Positions 34,745-43,906 of a stretch of 60,422 bases of DNA are shown piece by piece. Each line of letters begins with the position of its first letter. Position 1 is the first letter of the stretch. The notes below the pieces were generated by a model. That model was not told where the DNA came from, ran no database searches, and worked only from the letters and a program-made list of their open reading frames with translations. A program made the position numbers and the translations under genes. The stretch is from Bacteroides sp. OM05-12. GTDB taxonomy: Bacteria; Bacteroidota; Bacteroidia; Bacteroidales; Bacteroidaceae. The DNA is taken from NCBI RefSeq assembly GCF_003438995.1, contig NZ_QSUN01000023.1, positions 386 through 60,807 of the forward strand, in the 5' to 3' direction.

Positions 34745-34856
34745 TGTTATCGTTTTATTTGTTTCTTTATTTATTGTTAGACGTAATGACTGTTACATTT
34801 GGTTGCATAAACTTTATATTTTCTTCAAATTAAAGACAATTTCTCGTAAAAGATGC

Positions 34857-34864
34857 TATCTTTG
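34857..34864 (+). promoter_or_regulatory. -7 element for rsmF
   Basis: TATCTTTG fits TAnnTTTG and lies 23 nt before the rsmF ATG at 34888. Confidence 0.5.
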
Positions 34865-34887
34865 TCAGGAAAAAGCAATAGAAACGT

Positions 34888-36300
34888 ATGAGGTTACCTC
34901 GGGAATTTATAGAACGGACAAGTACCTTGCTGGGTAAAGACGAATATGAAAAACTGGAAACAGCATTGGAACAAGATTCTCCCACCAGTATCCGCTTGAA
35001 TGCACGAAAGGCGGCTAATCATTCGGAACTCATGGGTTCTAAATTCCTGTCAGACCAAATTCCCTGGAGCTCTATAGGATATTATTTGTCTGATCGCTTG
35101 ACTTTTACCTTTGATCCTTTGTTTCATGCCGGATGTTATTATGTGCAGGAAGCCTCATCCATGTTTATAGAACAGGTAGTGCGTAAATATGTAGATAAAC
35201 CGGTGATAGCTCTTGATCTTTGTGCTGCGCCCGGTGGAAAATCCACACATTTGCGTTCATTACTTCCCGATGGCAGTTTGTTGGTCGCCAATGAAGTGAT
35301 TCGTAACCGTTCACAAATATTGTTGGAAAATCTGGTTAAATGGGGACATCCGGATATTATGGTTACCAATAATGATCCATCGGATTTTTCTTCCTTAACA
35401 AACTTCTTTGATGTGATTCTAGCAGATGTTCCTTGTTCCGGTGAAGGTATGTTCCGGAAAGATCCGGGAGCGGTAGAAGAGTGGAGCACGGATAATGTCG
35501 ATATTTGTTGGCAGCGTCAACGGAGAATAATCGCGGATATTTGGGATTGTTTAAACCCCGGAGGCATACTTATATATAGCACTTGTACATATAATGTAGA
35601 GGAAAATGAAAAAAATGTGTGCTGGATCAGAGATGAATATGATGCTGATGTCTTATCTATAAACGATATACCCCAAGAATGGGGAATAACGGGTAACCTG
35701 CTTAATGCTGATTTTCCTGTCTATCGCTTTCTTCCTCATAAAACAAAAGGAGAAGGATTGTTTATGGCTGTTCTTCGTAAACCCCAAGAAAATAGTATCT
35801 CGGAGCCAAAGCGCTTTATTGATAAAACTAAAAAGAAAGCTCAAAAGCCTGTACCTGTTCCAAATGAAGTGAAGGCCTGGTTATGCCGTCCGGATAATTA
35901 TGTGTTTGAAATTACGGATATGGTTATTACTGCTTTTTCGAAAAGATATGTCGAAGAAATGAATGTAATACGGAAGCAATTGAAGGTTCTTCATGGCGGC
36001 ATAGTAGTCGGAGAGATAAAAGGAAAAGACATTATTCCTGCCCATTCATTAGTAATGAATAGTGAGTTTGATCGTTCTGCATTTTTGGCATACGAGGTTA
36101 CATATGAGCAAGCTATTTCTTATCTGAGAAAAGAAGCGATAACGTTAAATTCTGATATTTCCAAAGGCTATGTTTTGTTAACCTATAAGCATGTTCCGAT
36201 TGGCTTTGTCAAAAATATAGGTAATCGTGCCAATAATCTTTATCCGAATGAGTGGCGTATACGAAGCGGGTATTTACCGGATGAAATAAAATGTCTATAA
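34888..36300 (+). CDS. rsmF: RsmF/NOL1-NOP2-Sun family rRNA cytosine-C5 methyltransferase
   Basis: The 470-residue enzyme has the SAM-binding motif LDLCAAPGGKSTHL near residue 109 and the catalytic motifs ADVPCSGEGMF near 178 and YSTCTYNVEEN near 230, each with the expected Cys. A C-terminal extension of about 150 residues resembles the RsmF/YebU PUA-like part. RsmF-like enzymes make 5-methylcytosine in 16S rRNA. The exact target base is not predictable from the sequence. It is monocistronic. Confidence 0.9.
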   Translation: MRLPREFIERTSTLLGKDEYEKLETALEQDSPTSIRLNARKAANHSELMGSKFLSDQIPWSSIGYYLSDRLTFTFDPLFHAGCYYVQEASSMFIEQVVRKYVDKPVIALDLCAAPGGKSTHLRSLLPDGSLLVANEVIRNRSQILLENLVKWGHPDIMVTNNDPSDFSSLTNFFDVILADVPCSGEGMFRKDPGAVEEWSTDNVDICWQRQRRIIADIWDCLNPGGILIYSTCTYNVEENEKNVCWIRDEYDADVLSINDIPQEWGITGNLLNADFPVYRFLPHKTKGEGLFMAVLRKPQENSISEPKRFIDKTKKKAQKPVPVPNEVKAWLCRPDNYVFEITDMVITAFSKRYVEEMNVIRKQLKVLHGGIVVGEIKGKDIIPAHSLVMNSEFDRSAFLAYEVTYEQAISYLRKEAITLNSDISKGYVLLTYKHVPIGFVKNIGNRANNLYPNEWRIRSGYLPDEIKCL

Positions 36301-36509
36301 AATAGAATGCTTTAATATATTGATTATTAATTAGTCTGTACTGTTTCATATAAACATAGGACTAAATTATATAACAGCATTAACAATTTCGTTTGTATAT
36401 ATTTATATAATGAGTTCCTTTGTTTTAAAATAGCATTAATAAATATGGATTTTATTTTAAATCCGGGAATAGATATTAGGTAATACATTAAGAGAGGAGA
36501 ATAAAACAC

Positions 36510-36704
36510 ATGAAAAGAAATGTTTGGGGATTTATAACTTCATCTAGACGGGATGTTTATTTTAAATTAGCTTTAAGACATTCTTCAACTCCATGGCGGG
36601 TATATAGTTTGGCTCATGGAAGATTTATCCGGACATCTAGGGATGCGAGAATAGCTAAAGATTTGGAGAGATTAGGTATAATTGAAGGTACGAAGAAATG
36701 GTGA
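36510..36704 (+). CDS. Small basic protein of 64 residues
   Basis: This short gene follows an AGAGGAG stretch 12 nt before its ATG, an unusually good ribosome-binding site for this genome. The protein is basic, with SSRRDVYFKLALRH and the SRDARIAKDLERLGII tail, and has no signal peptide or membrane helix. The tail could be a small helix-turn-helix-like or RNA-binding unit. No family is recognised. A clear terminator lies 45 nt downstream. The 209-nt gap before it (36301-36509) holds nothing I can recognise. Confidence 0.65.
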   Translation: MKRNVWGFITSSRRDVYFKLALRHSSTPWRVYSLAHGRFIRTSRDARIAKDLERLGIIEGTKKW

Positions 36705-36748
36705 GAGGAAAGAATAGAAAACCTTCCGTATATCTACTATTCTAATAA

Positions 36749-36792
36749 ACTCATCCCGGTTGTGAATTTGTGACGGGTATGAGTCTGTTTTT
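36749..36792 (+). terminator. Terminator after the small basic protein gene
   Basis: ACTCATCCCG (36749-36758) pairs with CGGG-T-ATGAGT (36774-36784), with one bulge, and CTGTTTTT follows. Confidence 0.75.
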
Positions 36793-36858
36793 AGGATTTA
36801 AATGTTACACCTTATCAGATACGAAATTAGAACGGAAGAAACAAATTGTCAAATGGAA

Positions 36859-36883
36859 TCGACAAAACGATTGATTTTGTCGA
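36859..36883 (-). terminator. Possible terminator of the ABC-F gene
   Basis: TCGACAAAA (36859-36867) and TTTTGTCGA (36875-36883) form a perfect 9-bp stem with a 7-nt loop, 27 nt after the ABC-F stop. The T tract on the minus strand is weak. Confidence 0.45.
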
Positions 36884-36909
36884 TACATTGATGTGATATG
36901 GAATGTGGA

Positions 36910-38547
36910 TTATGCTTTCTTTTCCAATTCCTGCAGACTTTCCATCTTCTTGGTTTCCAGGAACTCATAGATACCGCAAAGGTGTTCCTTAACTTGCTTG
37001 TTACCGAATTCATAGACCTTTGTAACGAGGCCGTCGAGGAAGTCACGGTCGTGGGATACGACGATGAGTGTACCATCAAAATCCACTAACGCTTGTTTCA
37101 GGATGTCTTTCGTTTTCAGGTCGAGATGGTTGGTAGGCTCGTCGAGGATAAGCAGATTTACCGGCTCAAGCAAGAGCTTTATCATGGCGAGGCGTGTACG
37201 TTCTCCTCCTGATAACACTTTCACCTTTTTTGTGCTTTCCTCGCCTCCGAACATGAATGCGCCCAACAGGTCACGTATCTTATTACGGATGTCTCCCTTT
37301 GCCACGTCGTCGATCGTTTGGAATACAGTTAGATTCTCATCCAACAAAGAGGCTTGGTTTTGTGCAAAGTACCCGATTTGTACGTTATGCCCGAGTGTCA
37401 ATATCCCCTCATGTTCTATTTCATTCATGATACATTTGACAAGTGTGGATTTACCTTCACCGTTTTTACCGACAAAAGCTACTTTATCACCGCGTTCGAT
37501 GGTTAAGGATGCATTCTTGAACACCACGTGTCCGTCATAGCTCTTACCCACTCCGTCCATTGTTACAGGATAGCTTCCGCTGCGTGGGGAAGGGGGGAAT
37601 TTCAGGCGGAGAGCAGAAGTGTCTTCTTCGTCTACTTCTATTAGTTCCAGCTTCTCAAGCATTTTTACACGGCTCTGTACTTGTAGTGTTTTGCTGTAAG
37701 TTCCTTTAAAGCGTTCGATAAACTCTTTCGTTTCAGCAATCATTTTCTGCTGATCCTCATATTGTTTTTGCTGTTGCTCACGTCTTTCCTTGCGTAGTTG
37801 CAAGTATTGCGAATAATTTACCTTATAGTCATAGATTCGTCCCATGGTGACTTCAATGGTGCGAGTCGTAATGTTATCCACGAATTTACGGTCGTGGCTG
37901 ATTACGATAACCGCCTTTGCGCTGTTTATCAGGAACTCTTCCAACCATTGTATGGACTCAATATCAAGATGATTGGTAGGTTCGTCCAGCAAAAGTACGT
38001 CCGGTTTTTGAAGAAGTAATTTGGCCAGTTCGATACGCATACGCCAGCCCCCGCTGAAACTACTGGTCTGACGATTGAAATCTTCGCGTGTGAATCCGAG
38101 TCCCAACAGTGTCTTTTCCACATCTTCTTCATAATTGGTAGCGTCTATGGAGTAGAACTTTTCACTTATGGCAGATACGTGTTCGATTAATTCCATATAG
38201 GAATCGCTTTCATAATCCGTCCTCGTCTCCAGTTCTTTATTCAGACGTTCTATCTCGGCTTCCATTTCGTGCAAATGTGAGAAAGCCTGTGCCGCCTCTT
38301 CAAACACCGTTCTTCCGTCTTCCGTCATTAAATGCTGCGGAAGGTAGGCTATAACGCTGTCTTTGGGTGCTGATATCTTTCCTCGCGTAGGCGGTCTTAC
38401 TCCTGCGAGAATCTTTAATAACGTTGATTTTCCCGCACCGTTTTTACCCATCAAGGCGATGCGGTCTTTTTCATTAATCACGAAAGATATGTCGCTAAAG
38501 AGGGTTGTTCCTCCGAATTCAACTGCCAGTCCGTCTACAGAAATCAT
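36910..38547 (-). CDS. ABC-F family ATPase (EttA/Uup-like, ribosome-associated)
   Basis: The 545-residue protein holds two ABC domains in tandem and no membrane segments. The Walker A motifs are GKNGAGKST near 35 and GKNGEGKST near 355. The signatures are SFSGGWRMR near 160 and LSGGERTR near 450. The Walker B segments are LLLDEPTNHLD and LILDEPTNHLD. The linker between them is a long charged helix (RKERREQQQKQYEDQQ, about 245-310). ABC-F proteins act on translating ribosomes. The length fits the housekeeping YdiF/Uup types more than resistance factors, but the subtype is not certain. Confidence 0.92.
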   Translation of the reverse strand: MISVDGLAVEFGGTTLFSDISFVINEKDRIALMGKNGAGKSTLLKILAGVRPPTRGKISAPKDSVIAYLPQHLMTEDGRTVFEEAAQAFSHLHEMEAEIERLNKELETRTDYESDSYMELIEHVSAISEKFYSIDATNYEEDVEKTLLGLGFTREDFNRQTSSFSGGWRMRIELAKLLLQKPDVLLLDEPTNHLDIESIQWLEEFLINSAKAVIVISHDRKFVDNITTRTIEVTMGRIYDYKVNYSQYLQLRKERREQQQKQYEDQQKMIAETKEFIERFKGTYSKTLQVQSRVKMLEKLELIEVDEEDTSALRLKFPPSPRSGSYPVTMDGVGKSYDGHVVFKNASLTIERGDKVAFVGKNGEGKSTLVKCIMNEIEHEGILTLGHNVQIGYFAQNQASLLDENLTVFQTIDDVAKGDIRNKIRDLLGAFMFGGEESTKKVKVLSGGERTRLAMIKLLLEPVNLLILDEPTNHLDLKTKDILKQALVDFDGTLIVVSHDRDFLDGLVTKVYEFGNKQVKEHLCGIYEFLETKKMESLQELEKKA

Positions 38548-38571
38548 ATATGCTATATTGTTTTAGGGGCG

Positions 38572-38602
38572 CAAAGATAGTAGTTTTCCATTGCTTTTCA
38601 AA
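38572..38602 (-). promoter_or_regulatory. Promoter of the ABC-F gene
   Basis: On the minus strand the -33 box TTTG (plus CAAA, 38599-38602) and the -7 box TATCTTTG (plus CAAAGATA, 38572-38579) are 19 nt apart. This is close to the ideal Bacteroides spacing and 25 nt before the start codon. Confidence 0.75.
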
Positions 38603-38640
38603 ACTTCTTCAAGGCACTTCTGCTTTTCCTCTCCTTATAT

Positions 38641-38740
38641 TTGATTCGTTTCACCATGGTGAACCTGTCGTTCAGGCATGGGAAGCCTGTCGTTTGCCCA
38701 AGGTGAAACGGAAGGTTCCGCCCGGCTGAACGATTCAACC
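38641..38740. repeat. Palindromic intergenic element related to the one at 15.7 kb
   Basis: CGTTTCACC (38647-38655) and GGTGAAACG (38702-38710) form the outer arms, and CAGGC (38673-38677) with GCCTG (38685-38689) the inner ones. GAACCTGTCGTT and GCCTGTCGTTTGCCC repeat inside. Several of the words recur in 15735-15828. Beyond it, 38741-38856 shows nothing else. Confidence 0.6.
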
Positions 38741-38856
38741 ATATAGACATTTGTTTTTATCAGGCGTTAAGTTCAATTACAAAGCGAGGGATCCACATGT
38801 TTTTATTTCATGTTTTGATACCTCGCTCCGTATTAAATATGTAAATCAAGATGTTT

Positions 38857-41100
38857 CTATTTCTCTTCCAGCTGGAACTTTCTGCTTACTTTCATTAAGT
38901 TAATGGTGTAGTTCACCACATTCTGGGCTTCCTGAATCATAGTCAGATATACCATGCTGACCTTGATACTGCCCGATTGGGTTTGAATACGCTTCAGCTC
39001 TTCACGCTTTAAGTGTGACAATTCGTTGTTCAGACGGTTAGCCCTCATCACTTCATCTGCCAAATTATCATAATTACCATTTTCAATCATGGTACGACAA
39101 TCGTGGACGAAAGTACCGATTTCTTCTGATACGATGGAGAACTCAGCTTTTTGCACATTATCCAACGGATTGAAATTGTTGTCGATGTGTTCCAAACAAG
39201 GTTCGATCATGCGTCCGATACTGTAAACCAATTCGCTGGCAAAGTCATTGCCTTGGTAGTAATATAATCCTTTGTCGAGCACCATATTATTGTCCAGACG
39301 ACTCATTGCAACCGTTCCGATACGTTTCATTTGCTTTATCTGTGTTTTTTCGAATTTAGTAGCACCCATCGCCTTACGCAATCCTCTAAGACTTTCGCTC
39401 ATAAATGAAGTGACTGTGCGTGAGAAGTTTTCTTCCACATAGGTTAATACTTTCGTCAGTTCCTCGCGGGTGTGTATACGTAACAAGCCCAGAGCTTCAT
39501 CGGAAGAATCCGTTTTCATTAATTGAGTGACGGTAGGATTTCCCGCTTGTTTCTTTTTCTTATTCTTATAGATTATCTGACTGCGTATGAGAGAGAAGGC
39601 AGCAACGCCTATTAAGACGATGATGGCTATTGTACCTCCGAAGTGTATGAATAGTGCAACAAAGAAACAGATGGTGAATGCAGCTCCCGCAGTAAGGAAC
39701 CAACCGCCGATAACGCTAAGTACTCCGGTTATACGGTATACGGCAGAGTCGCGTCCCCATGCTCTATCGGCAAGTGAAGTACCCATTGCTACCATAAACG
39801 TCACATAAGTCGTAGAAAGAGGTAATTTCATTGAAGTACCCAATGCGATTAATAACCCGGCCAGTACCAAGTTTACGGATGCACGTACAAGGTCGAAAGC
39901 CGCACCGTCTGCAATGATTGCTTCATCTTTACGGAAACGAGTACCCATCCATGCTTTTGCGGGTGCCGGTATTATCTTTAGAACCGAATTGGATATGTTC
40001 ATACTGATACGTACCAATGTGCGTGCTACGGGTGTACTTCCGAATACTTCTTCTCCTTCATCCTGGCGGGAGAGGTCTACGGATGTTTTGATAACCGCTT
40101 GTGCCTTCTTGGAAGTAACAAGTGCAAATACCATGATAATGCCCGCTGATACAAGGAAATACCAAGGTGTTTTGGCAGAACCGAGCAATGAAGTCATTAA
40201 TAACGTATCCGGAGTGGCTCCGCTTTGCGTCGTCAAATCTATGTAAGAAGAGTAGCCGGCAAGAGGAACACCGATAAAGTTCACCAAGTCATTTCCTGCA
40301 AATGCCAAAGCTAAGGAGAAAGTTCCCAATAAAACGACAATTTTGAATACATTTACTTTCAGCCAATGCAGTATTTGCATCAGGATGGTGAAGAATACGA
40401 AACATCCGGTTATTAATAAAGGAGTATATGTATTGACCCATTCTTTCGTCTCCCCGGTCATAAATGAACTGTCTTTCAGACCTTTGATAAGCATAAAGTA
40501 GATGATGGCTGTGGTTGCGATGCCTCCGAATAATCCTATTGTGTAACGCGTATGTTTCTTGTAGTTGAATGTGAAGACCAAGCGTGCCAACCATTGTACT
40601 ACCATACCGAAGAAGAATGCAACGGCAACAGAAATAAATATTGCCATAATGACGGAGAGCGCTTTATCTGTATTCAGATAATCACCCAGTCCGAGGGAAT
40701 TGTCGGAATAGCTTTTTACCAAAGCAAGTGCGAATGAGCCTCCTAATAGTTCAAACACCATTGATACAGTAGTGGAAGTCGGCATTCCCATCGAGTTGAA
40801 TAAGTCCAAGACAACGACATCCGTCAACATGACTGCTAACAGTATGCACATAATCTCCGCAAAATAGAAATGTTCCGGCTGATAAATGCCATGTCGTGCA
40901 ATATCCATCATACCATTGGAGAAAGAAGCTCCGATAAGGATTCCTATCGCTGCGATGATGATGATTGTTTTAAAAGATGCAGCTTTTGCTCCAATCGCAG
41001 AATTTAAAAAGTTTACGGCATCATTGCTAACACCTACCATAAGGTCGAATACCGCCAACCCGAATAGAAAAATTACGATGATTAAATAAAATGTCTCCAT
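38857..41100 (-). CDS. PiT family phosphate transporter fused to a PhoU-like domain
   Basis: The 747-residue inner-membrane protein has the paired PiT domains. The first contains GVSNDAVNFLNSAIGAKAAS near residue 25 and the second a matching GTSMKLPLSTTYVTFMVAMGTS segment near 425. About twelve helices make up residues 1-510. The remaining 220 residues (about 525-747) are soluble and helical, and look like a PhoU-type bundle (LTYVEENFSRTVTSFM, then RMIEPCLEHIDNNFNP and TMIQEAQNVVNYTINLM). This arrangement suggests direct control of phosphate uptake by a built-in regulator. It lies 91 nt after ppk1 and is likely cotranscribed. Confidence 0.9.
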   Translation of the reverse strand: METFYLIIVIFLFGLAVFDLMVGVSNDAVNFLNSAIGAKAASFKTIIIIAAIGILIGASFSNGMMDIARHGIYQPEHFYFAEIMCILLAVMLTDVVVLDLFNSMGMPTSTTVSMVFELLGGSFALALVKSYSDNSLGLGDYLNTDKALSVIMAIFISVAVAFFFGMVVQWLARLVFTFNYKKHTRYTIGLFGGIATTAIIYFMLIKGLKDSSFMTGETKEWVNTYTPLLITGCFVFFTILMQILHWLKVNVFKIVVLLGTFSLALAFAGNDLVNFIGVPLAGYSSYIDLTTQSGATPDTLLMTSLLGSAKTPWYFLVSAGIIMVFALVTSKKAQAVIKTSVDLSRQDEGEEVFGSTPVARTLVRISMNISNSVLKIIPAPAKAWMGTRFRKDEAIIADGAAFDLVRASVNLVLAGLLIALGTSMKLPLSTTYVTFMVAMGTSLADRAWGRDSAVYRITGVLSVIGGWFLTAGAAFTICFFVALFIHFGGTIAIIVLIGVAAFSLIRSQIIYKNKKKKQAGNPTVTQLMKTDSSDEALGLLRIHTREELTKVLTYVEENFSRTVTSFMSESLRGLRKAMGATKFEKTQIKQMKRIGTVAMSRLDNNMVLDKGLYYYQGNDFASELVYSIGRMIEPCLEHIDNNFNPLDNVQKAEFSIVSEEIGTFVHDCRTMIENGNYDNLADEVMRANRLNNELSHLKREELKRIQTQSGSIKVSMVYLTMIQEAQNVVNYTINLMKVSRKFQLEEK

Positions 41101-41191
41101 ATGAAATATTTATGTTCCGCAAAGGAAGAACATAAATATTTCAATGTTGTTGCGTGAATGTTACAGAAATATTACATCGTTAATTGTTATT

Positions 41192-43243
41192 CTATTTTTT
41201 TTGTTTGAGGTATTCATAAAAAGCATATTGCGCCCTTATTTTAGCTTTATCGTCATACTTGAATACATTGCGTAGATTTTCGTCTACCCAACAGGCCTTG
41301 CTGTTATCGTTTAGTTGGATTTCCAACATATCGATAATCGTTTGCTTGACATCTTTATCCAAAATGGGGGTCACGGCTTCAATACGGCGGTATAAGTTTC
41401 GCCTCATCCAGTCGGGAGAACCAAGATAAACCAACGGATTACCGTCATTGCCGAAGTACCAGATACGGGTATGTTCCAGGAAACTGTCCACAATGCGGGT
41501 TATGCGTATATTCCTACTATAAGGTTGACCGGGTTTTAAACAGCATATACCGCGGATTATTAAATCAATTTCCACTCCCGCTTCACTGGCACGATATAAT
41601 TCGTCAATCAGGCTTGGGTCTTGCAAAGCGTTCATCTTTAGGATGATTCTACCTTTCTTTCCGTTCTTGGCAAGATTGACTTCCCGATGAATCATTCGCT
41701 TGAGTGAAGGGATCAGATTGAATTGTGCAACAAGTAATCTTTTAAATCTCGGTTCGGGATTCTTTTGTTCCAATACTAAGAAAAGATTGTGAAGGTCATT
41801 TACGATAATCTTATTGCATGTAAACAATCCGGTATCTGCATAAACTGTTGCTGTTTTTTCATTGAAGTTTCCGGTACTGATATAGGCGTAGCTCCGTATC
41901 TGTTCACCTGCTTGGTTATAACGTAGTATCAATGCAACTTTCGCATGAACCTTCAGTCCCGGTATGCTATAAATGATATTGATGCCGGCATGCTTCATCA
42001 TTTCTGCGGTGGCAAGGTTGTTCTCTTCATCGAAACGGGCTTTCAGTTCAACAAAAACCGTTACTTTTTTGCCGTTCTGTGCCGCTGCTACCAGTGTGTT
42101 GATAACAGCCGAGTTTTCTGCTACCCTATATTGGGTTATCATGATTTCCTTTGTGGCAGGGTCATGAACCGCTTCATAAAGGAGATGAATAAAATGCTCG
42201 AAAGAATGGTATGGAAAGTTGATTAATAAATCTTTCTTTCTGACGTATTGGAAAATAGATTCTTTCTCGTTCAGGTAATTGAGCTTCATTGGTTTGGGCT
42301 TTTCGCTAACCTGTAATTCCTTGTTCGGATTAGGGAGATGGCTTAAATCTTCCAGATTCAGGTGCTTGTCTCCCGGAACTAATTCGTCAGGATTGATATT
42401 AAACGAGTTTCGTAGGAACTCCAGAAAGTCTTGTGGCATTTGGCGGTCATATACAAACCGGCATACAGCACCGATTTTACGCTTCTTTACTTTCTTCTTT
42501 ACCTTTTCTACAATGTCTCCCGGCATGGAATCGTCAATTAAAATATCTGCATCACGTGATATTTTGAAACAATAGCTGCAATCCAGCACAAATCCCGGAA
42601 ACATGCGACTGATGTTTGCTTTGATTATATCTTCCATAAACATCAGGTAATAATTGTCTTCATGTTTAGGTAGCTCAATGAAGCGTGGTACTTTGCTGTA
42701 AGGTAACTTGATAACGAAATAATAAGGTTGTTGCCGGGAATCGTCTTTTTTGTAGAGTCGTACGGCAAGGTATAGCCTGTTATCGCGCAAGAAAGTAATA
42801 ATGTTTTCTTTCTCAACAGGAACCGGCTGTAAATAAGGGAATATCTCTTCTCTAAAGAAATTGCTGATAAATTCCTTGTGAAAACCTTCTACATGATTAC
42901 AGCTTTGGTAAAAGATGACATGATTCTCTTTTAAAGCAGGCAGTATCTTATGTTCGTATATACGTATTCTTTCTTCCAGTTGATTGTTTACCTCCTCATT
43001 GATTTCTTTCAGGATTTCCTCCGACTGTTGGATTGACTCTTCATCGGTTTTCGCTCCGGAGATGATGGCTTTATGATCGGCCACACGTATTTGATAGAAC
43101 TCTTCCAGATTGGAAGAATAAATGGATATGAAATTGATGCGCTCATAGAGCGGAAGGCTGTCGTCGTCGGCTTCGAGGAGCACGCGATAATTGAACGATA
43201 ACCAACTAATATCACGTTTGAAGTATTGATATTCCTTTTCCAT
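41192..43243 (-). CDS. ppk1: Polyphosphate kinase 1
   Basis: The 683-residue enzyme builds polyphosphate from ATP. It starts with the family-typical FKRDISWLSFNYRVL. The two phospholipase-D-like domains contain LKVHAKVALILRY (catalytic His of the first domain, near 435) and FLEHTRIWYFGN (second His, near 590), together with STGNFNEKTATVYAD. Length is normal. It is followed by the phosphate transporter gene, which makes a functional phosphate-storage unit. A phosphodiesterase gene is divergent from it. Confidence 0.96.
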   Translation of the reverse strand: MEKEYQYFKRDISWLSFNYRVLLEADDDSLPLYERINFISIYSSNLEEFYQIRVADHKAIISGAKTDEESIQQSEEILKEINEEVNNQLEERIRIYEHKILPALKENHVIFYQSCNHVEGFHKEFISNFFREEIFPYLQPVPVEKENIITFLRDNRLYLAVRLYKKDDSRQQPYYFVIKLPYSKVPRFIELPKHEDNYYLMFMEDIIKANISRMFPGFVLDCSYCFKISRDADILIDDSMPGDIVEKVKKKVKKRKIGAVCRFVYDRQMPQDFLEFLRNSFNINPDELVPGDKHLNLEDLSHLPNPNKELQVSEKPKPMKLNYLNEKESIFQYVRKKDLLINFPYHSFEHFIHLLYEAVHDPATKEIMITQYRVAENSAVINTLVAAAQNGKKVTVFVELKARFDEENNLATAEMMKHAGINIIYSIPGLKVHAKVALILRYNQAGEQIRSYAYISTGNFNEKTATVYADTGLFTCNKIIVNDLHNLFLVLEQKNPEPRFKRLLVAQFNLIPSLKRMIHREVNLAKNGKKGRIILKMNALQDPSLIDELYRASEAGVEIDLIIRGICCLKPGQPYSRNIRITRIVDSFLEHTRIWYFGNDGNPLVYLGSPDWMRRNLYRRIEAVTPILDKDVKQTIIDMLEIQLNDNSKACWVDENLRNVFKYDDKAKIRAQYAFYEYLKQKK

Positions 43244-43296
43244 AATACCTCTTTTTATTTATTCATTTTTGTGATGAATCAATGCTGTAAATATAG

Positions 43297-43304
43297 TACA
43301 TTTG
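43297..43304 (+). promoter_or_regulatory. -7 element for the phosphodiesterase gene
   Basis: TACATTTG fits TAnnTTTG, 21 nt before the ATG at 43326. A TTTG at 43268-43271 is 25 nt away, longer than usual. Confidence 0.45.
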
Positions 43305-43325
43305 TAGACAAAAACAACAAAATGT

Positions 43326-43817
43326 ATGGTAAGAATTGGACTATTATCGGATACTCATGGATATTGGGACGAAAAATACGTTAAATACTTTGAAAATTGT
43401 GACGAAATTTGGCATGCCGGGGATATCGGTTCTTTGGAAGTAGCCCGGAAATTTATGGATTTCCGTCCGTTTCGTGCTGTTTATGGAAACGTAGACGGGC
43501 AGGATATACGGAAGCTTTTTCCACAAGTGAATCGTTTTACGATAGAAGGTGCCGAGATTTTAATAAAACATATTGGAGGTTATCCGGGTAAATACGATCC
43601 TTCTATTAGCGGAAGTATTTTGGTTCGTCCGCCCAAACTTTTTATTAGCGGGCATTCGCATATATTAAAGGTGAAGTTTGATAAGACGTTGGGTATGTTG
43701 CATATTAATCCGGGGGCAGCCGGTAAATATGGCTTTCATAAGGTTCGAACAATGGTACGTTTTGTTATAGATAATGGAGAGTTCAAGGACTTAGAAGTGA
43801 TTGAGTTAGCCGAATAG
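43326..43817 (+). CDS. YfcE/MJ0936-type metallophosphodiesterase
   Basis: The 163-residue protein has the calcineurin-like fold with its metal-binding blocks: SDTHGYWD near residue 8, WHAGDIGS near 30, YGNVDGQD near 54 and SGHSHILKV near 109. Such small enzymes hydrolyse phosphodiesters with Mn2+ in vitro, and the natural substrate is unknown. It is divergent from ppk1 and precedes rfbB by 89 nt. Confidence 0.92.
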   Translation: MVRIGLLSDTHGYWDEKYVKYFENCDEIWHAGDIGSLEVARKFMDFRPFRAVYGNVDGQDIRKLFPQVNRFTIEGAEILIKHIGGYPGKYDPSISGSILVRPPKLFISGHSHILKVKFDKTLGMLHINPGAAGKYGFHKVRTMVRFVIDNGEFKDLEVIELAE

Positions 43818-43906
43818 CATAATATTTTGTAAAACTCTTGTCGGATAAGTTTTCTTTTCCGTACTTTGCATGGTGAAATAGTATTGAATATTAAGAAATA
43901 AGAGTT

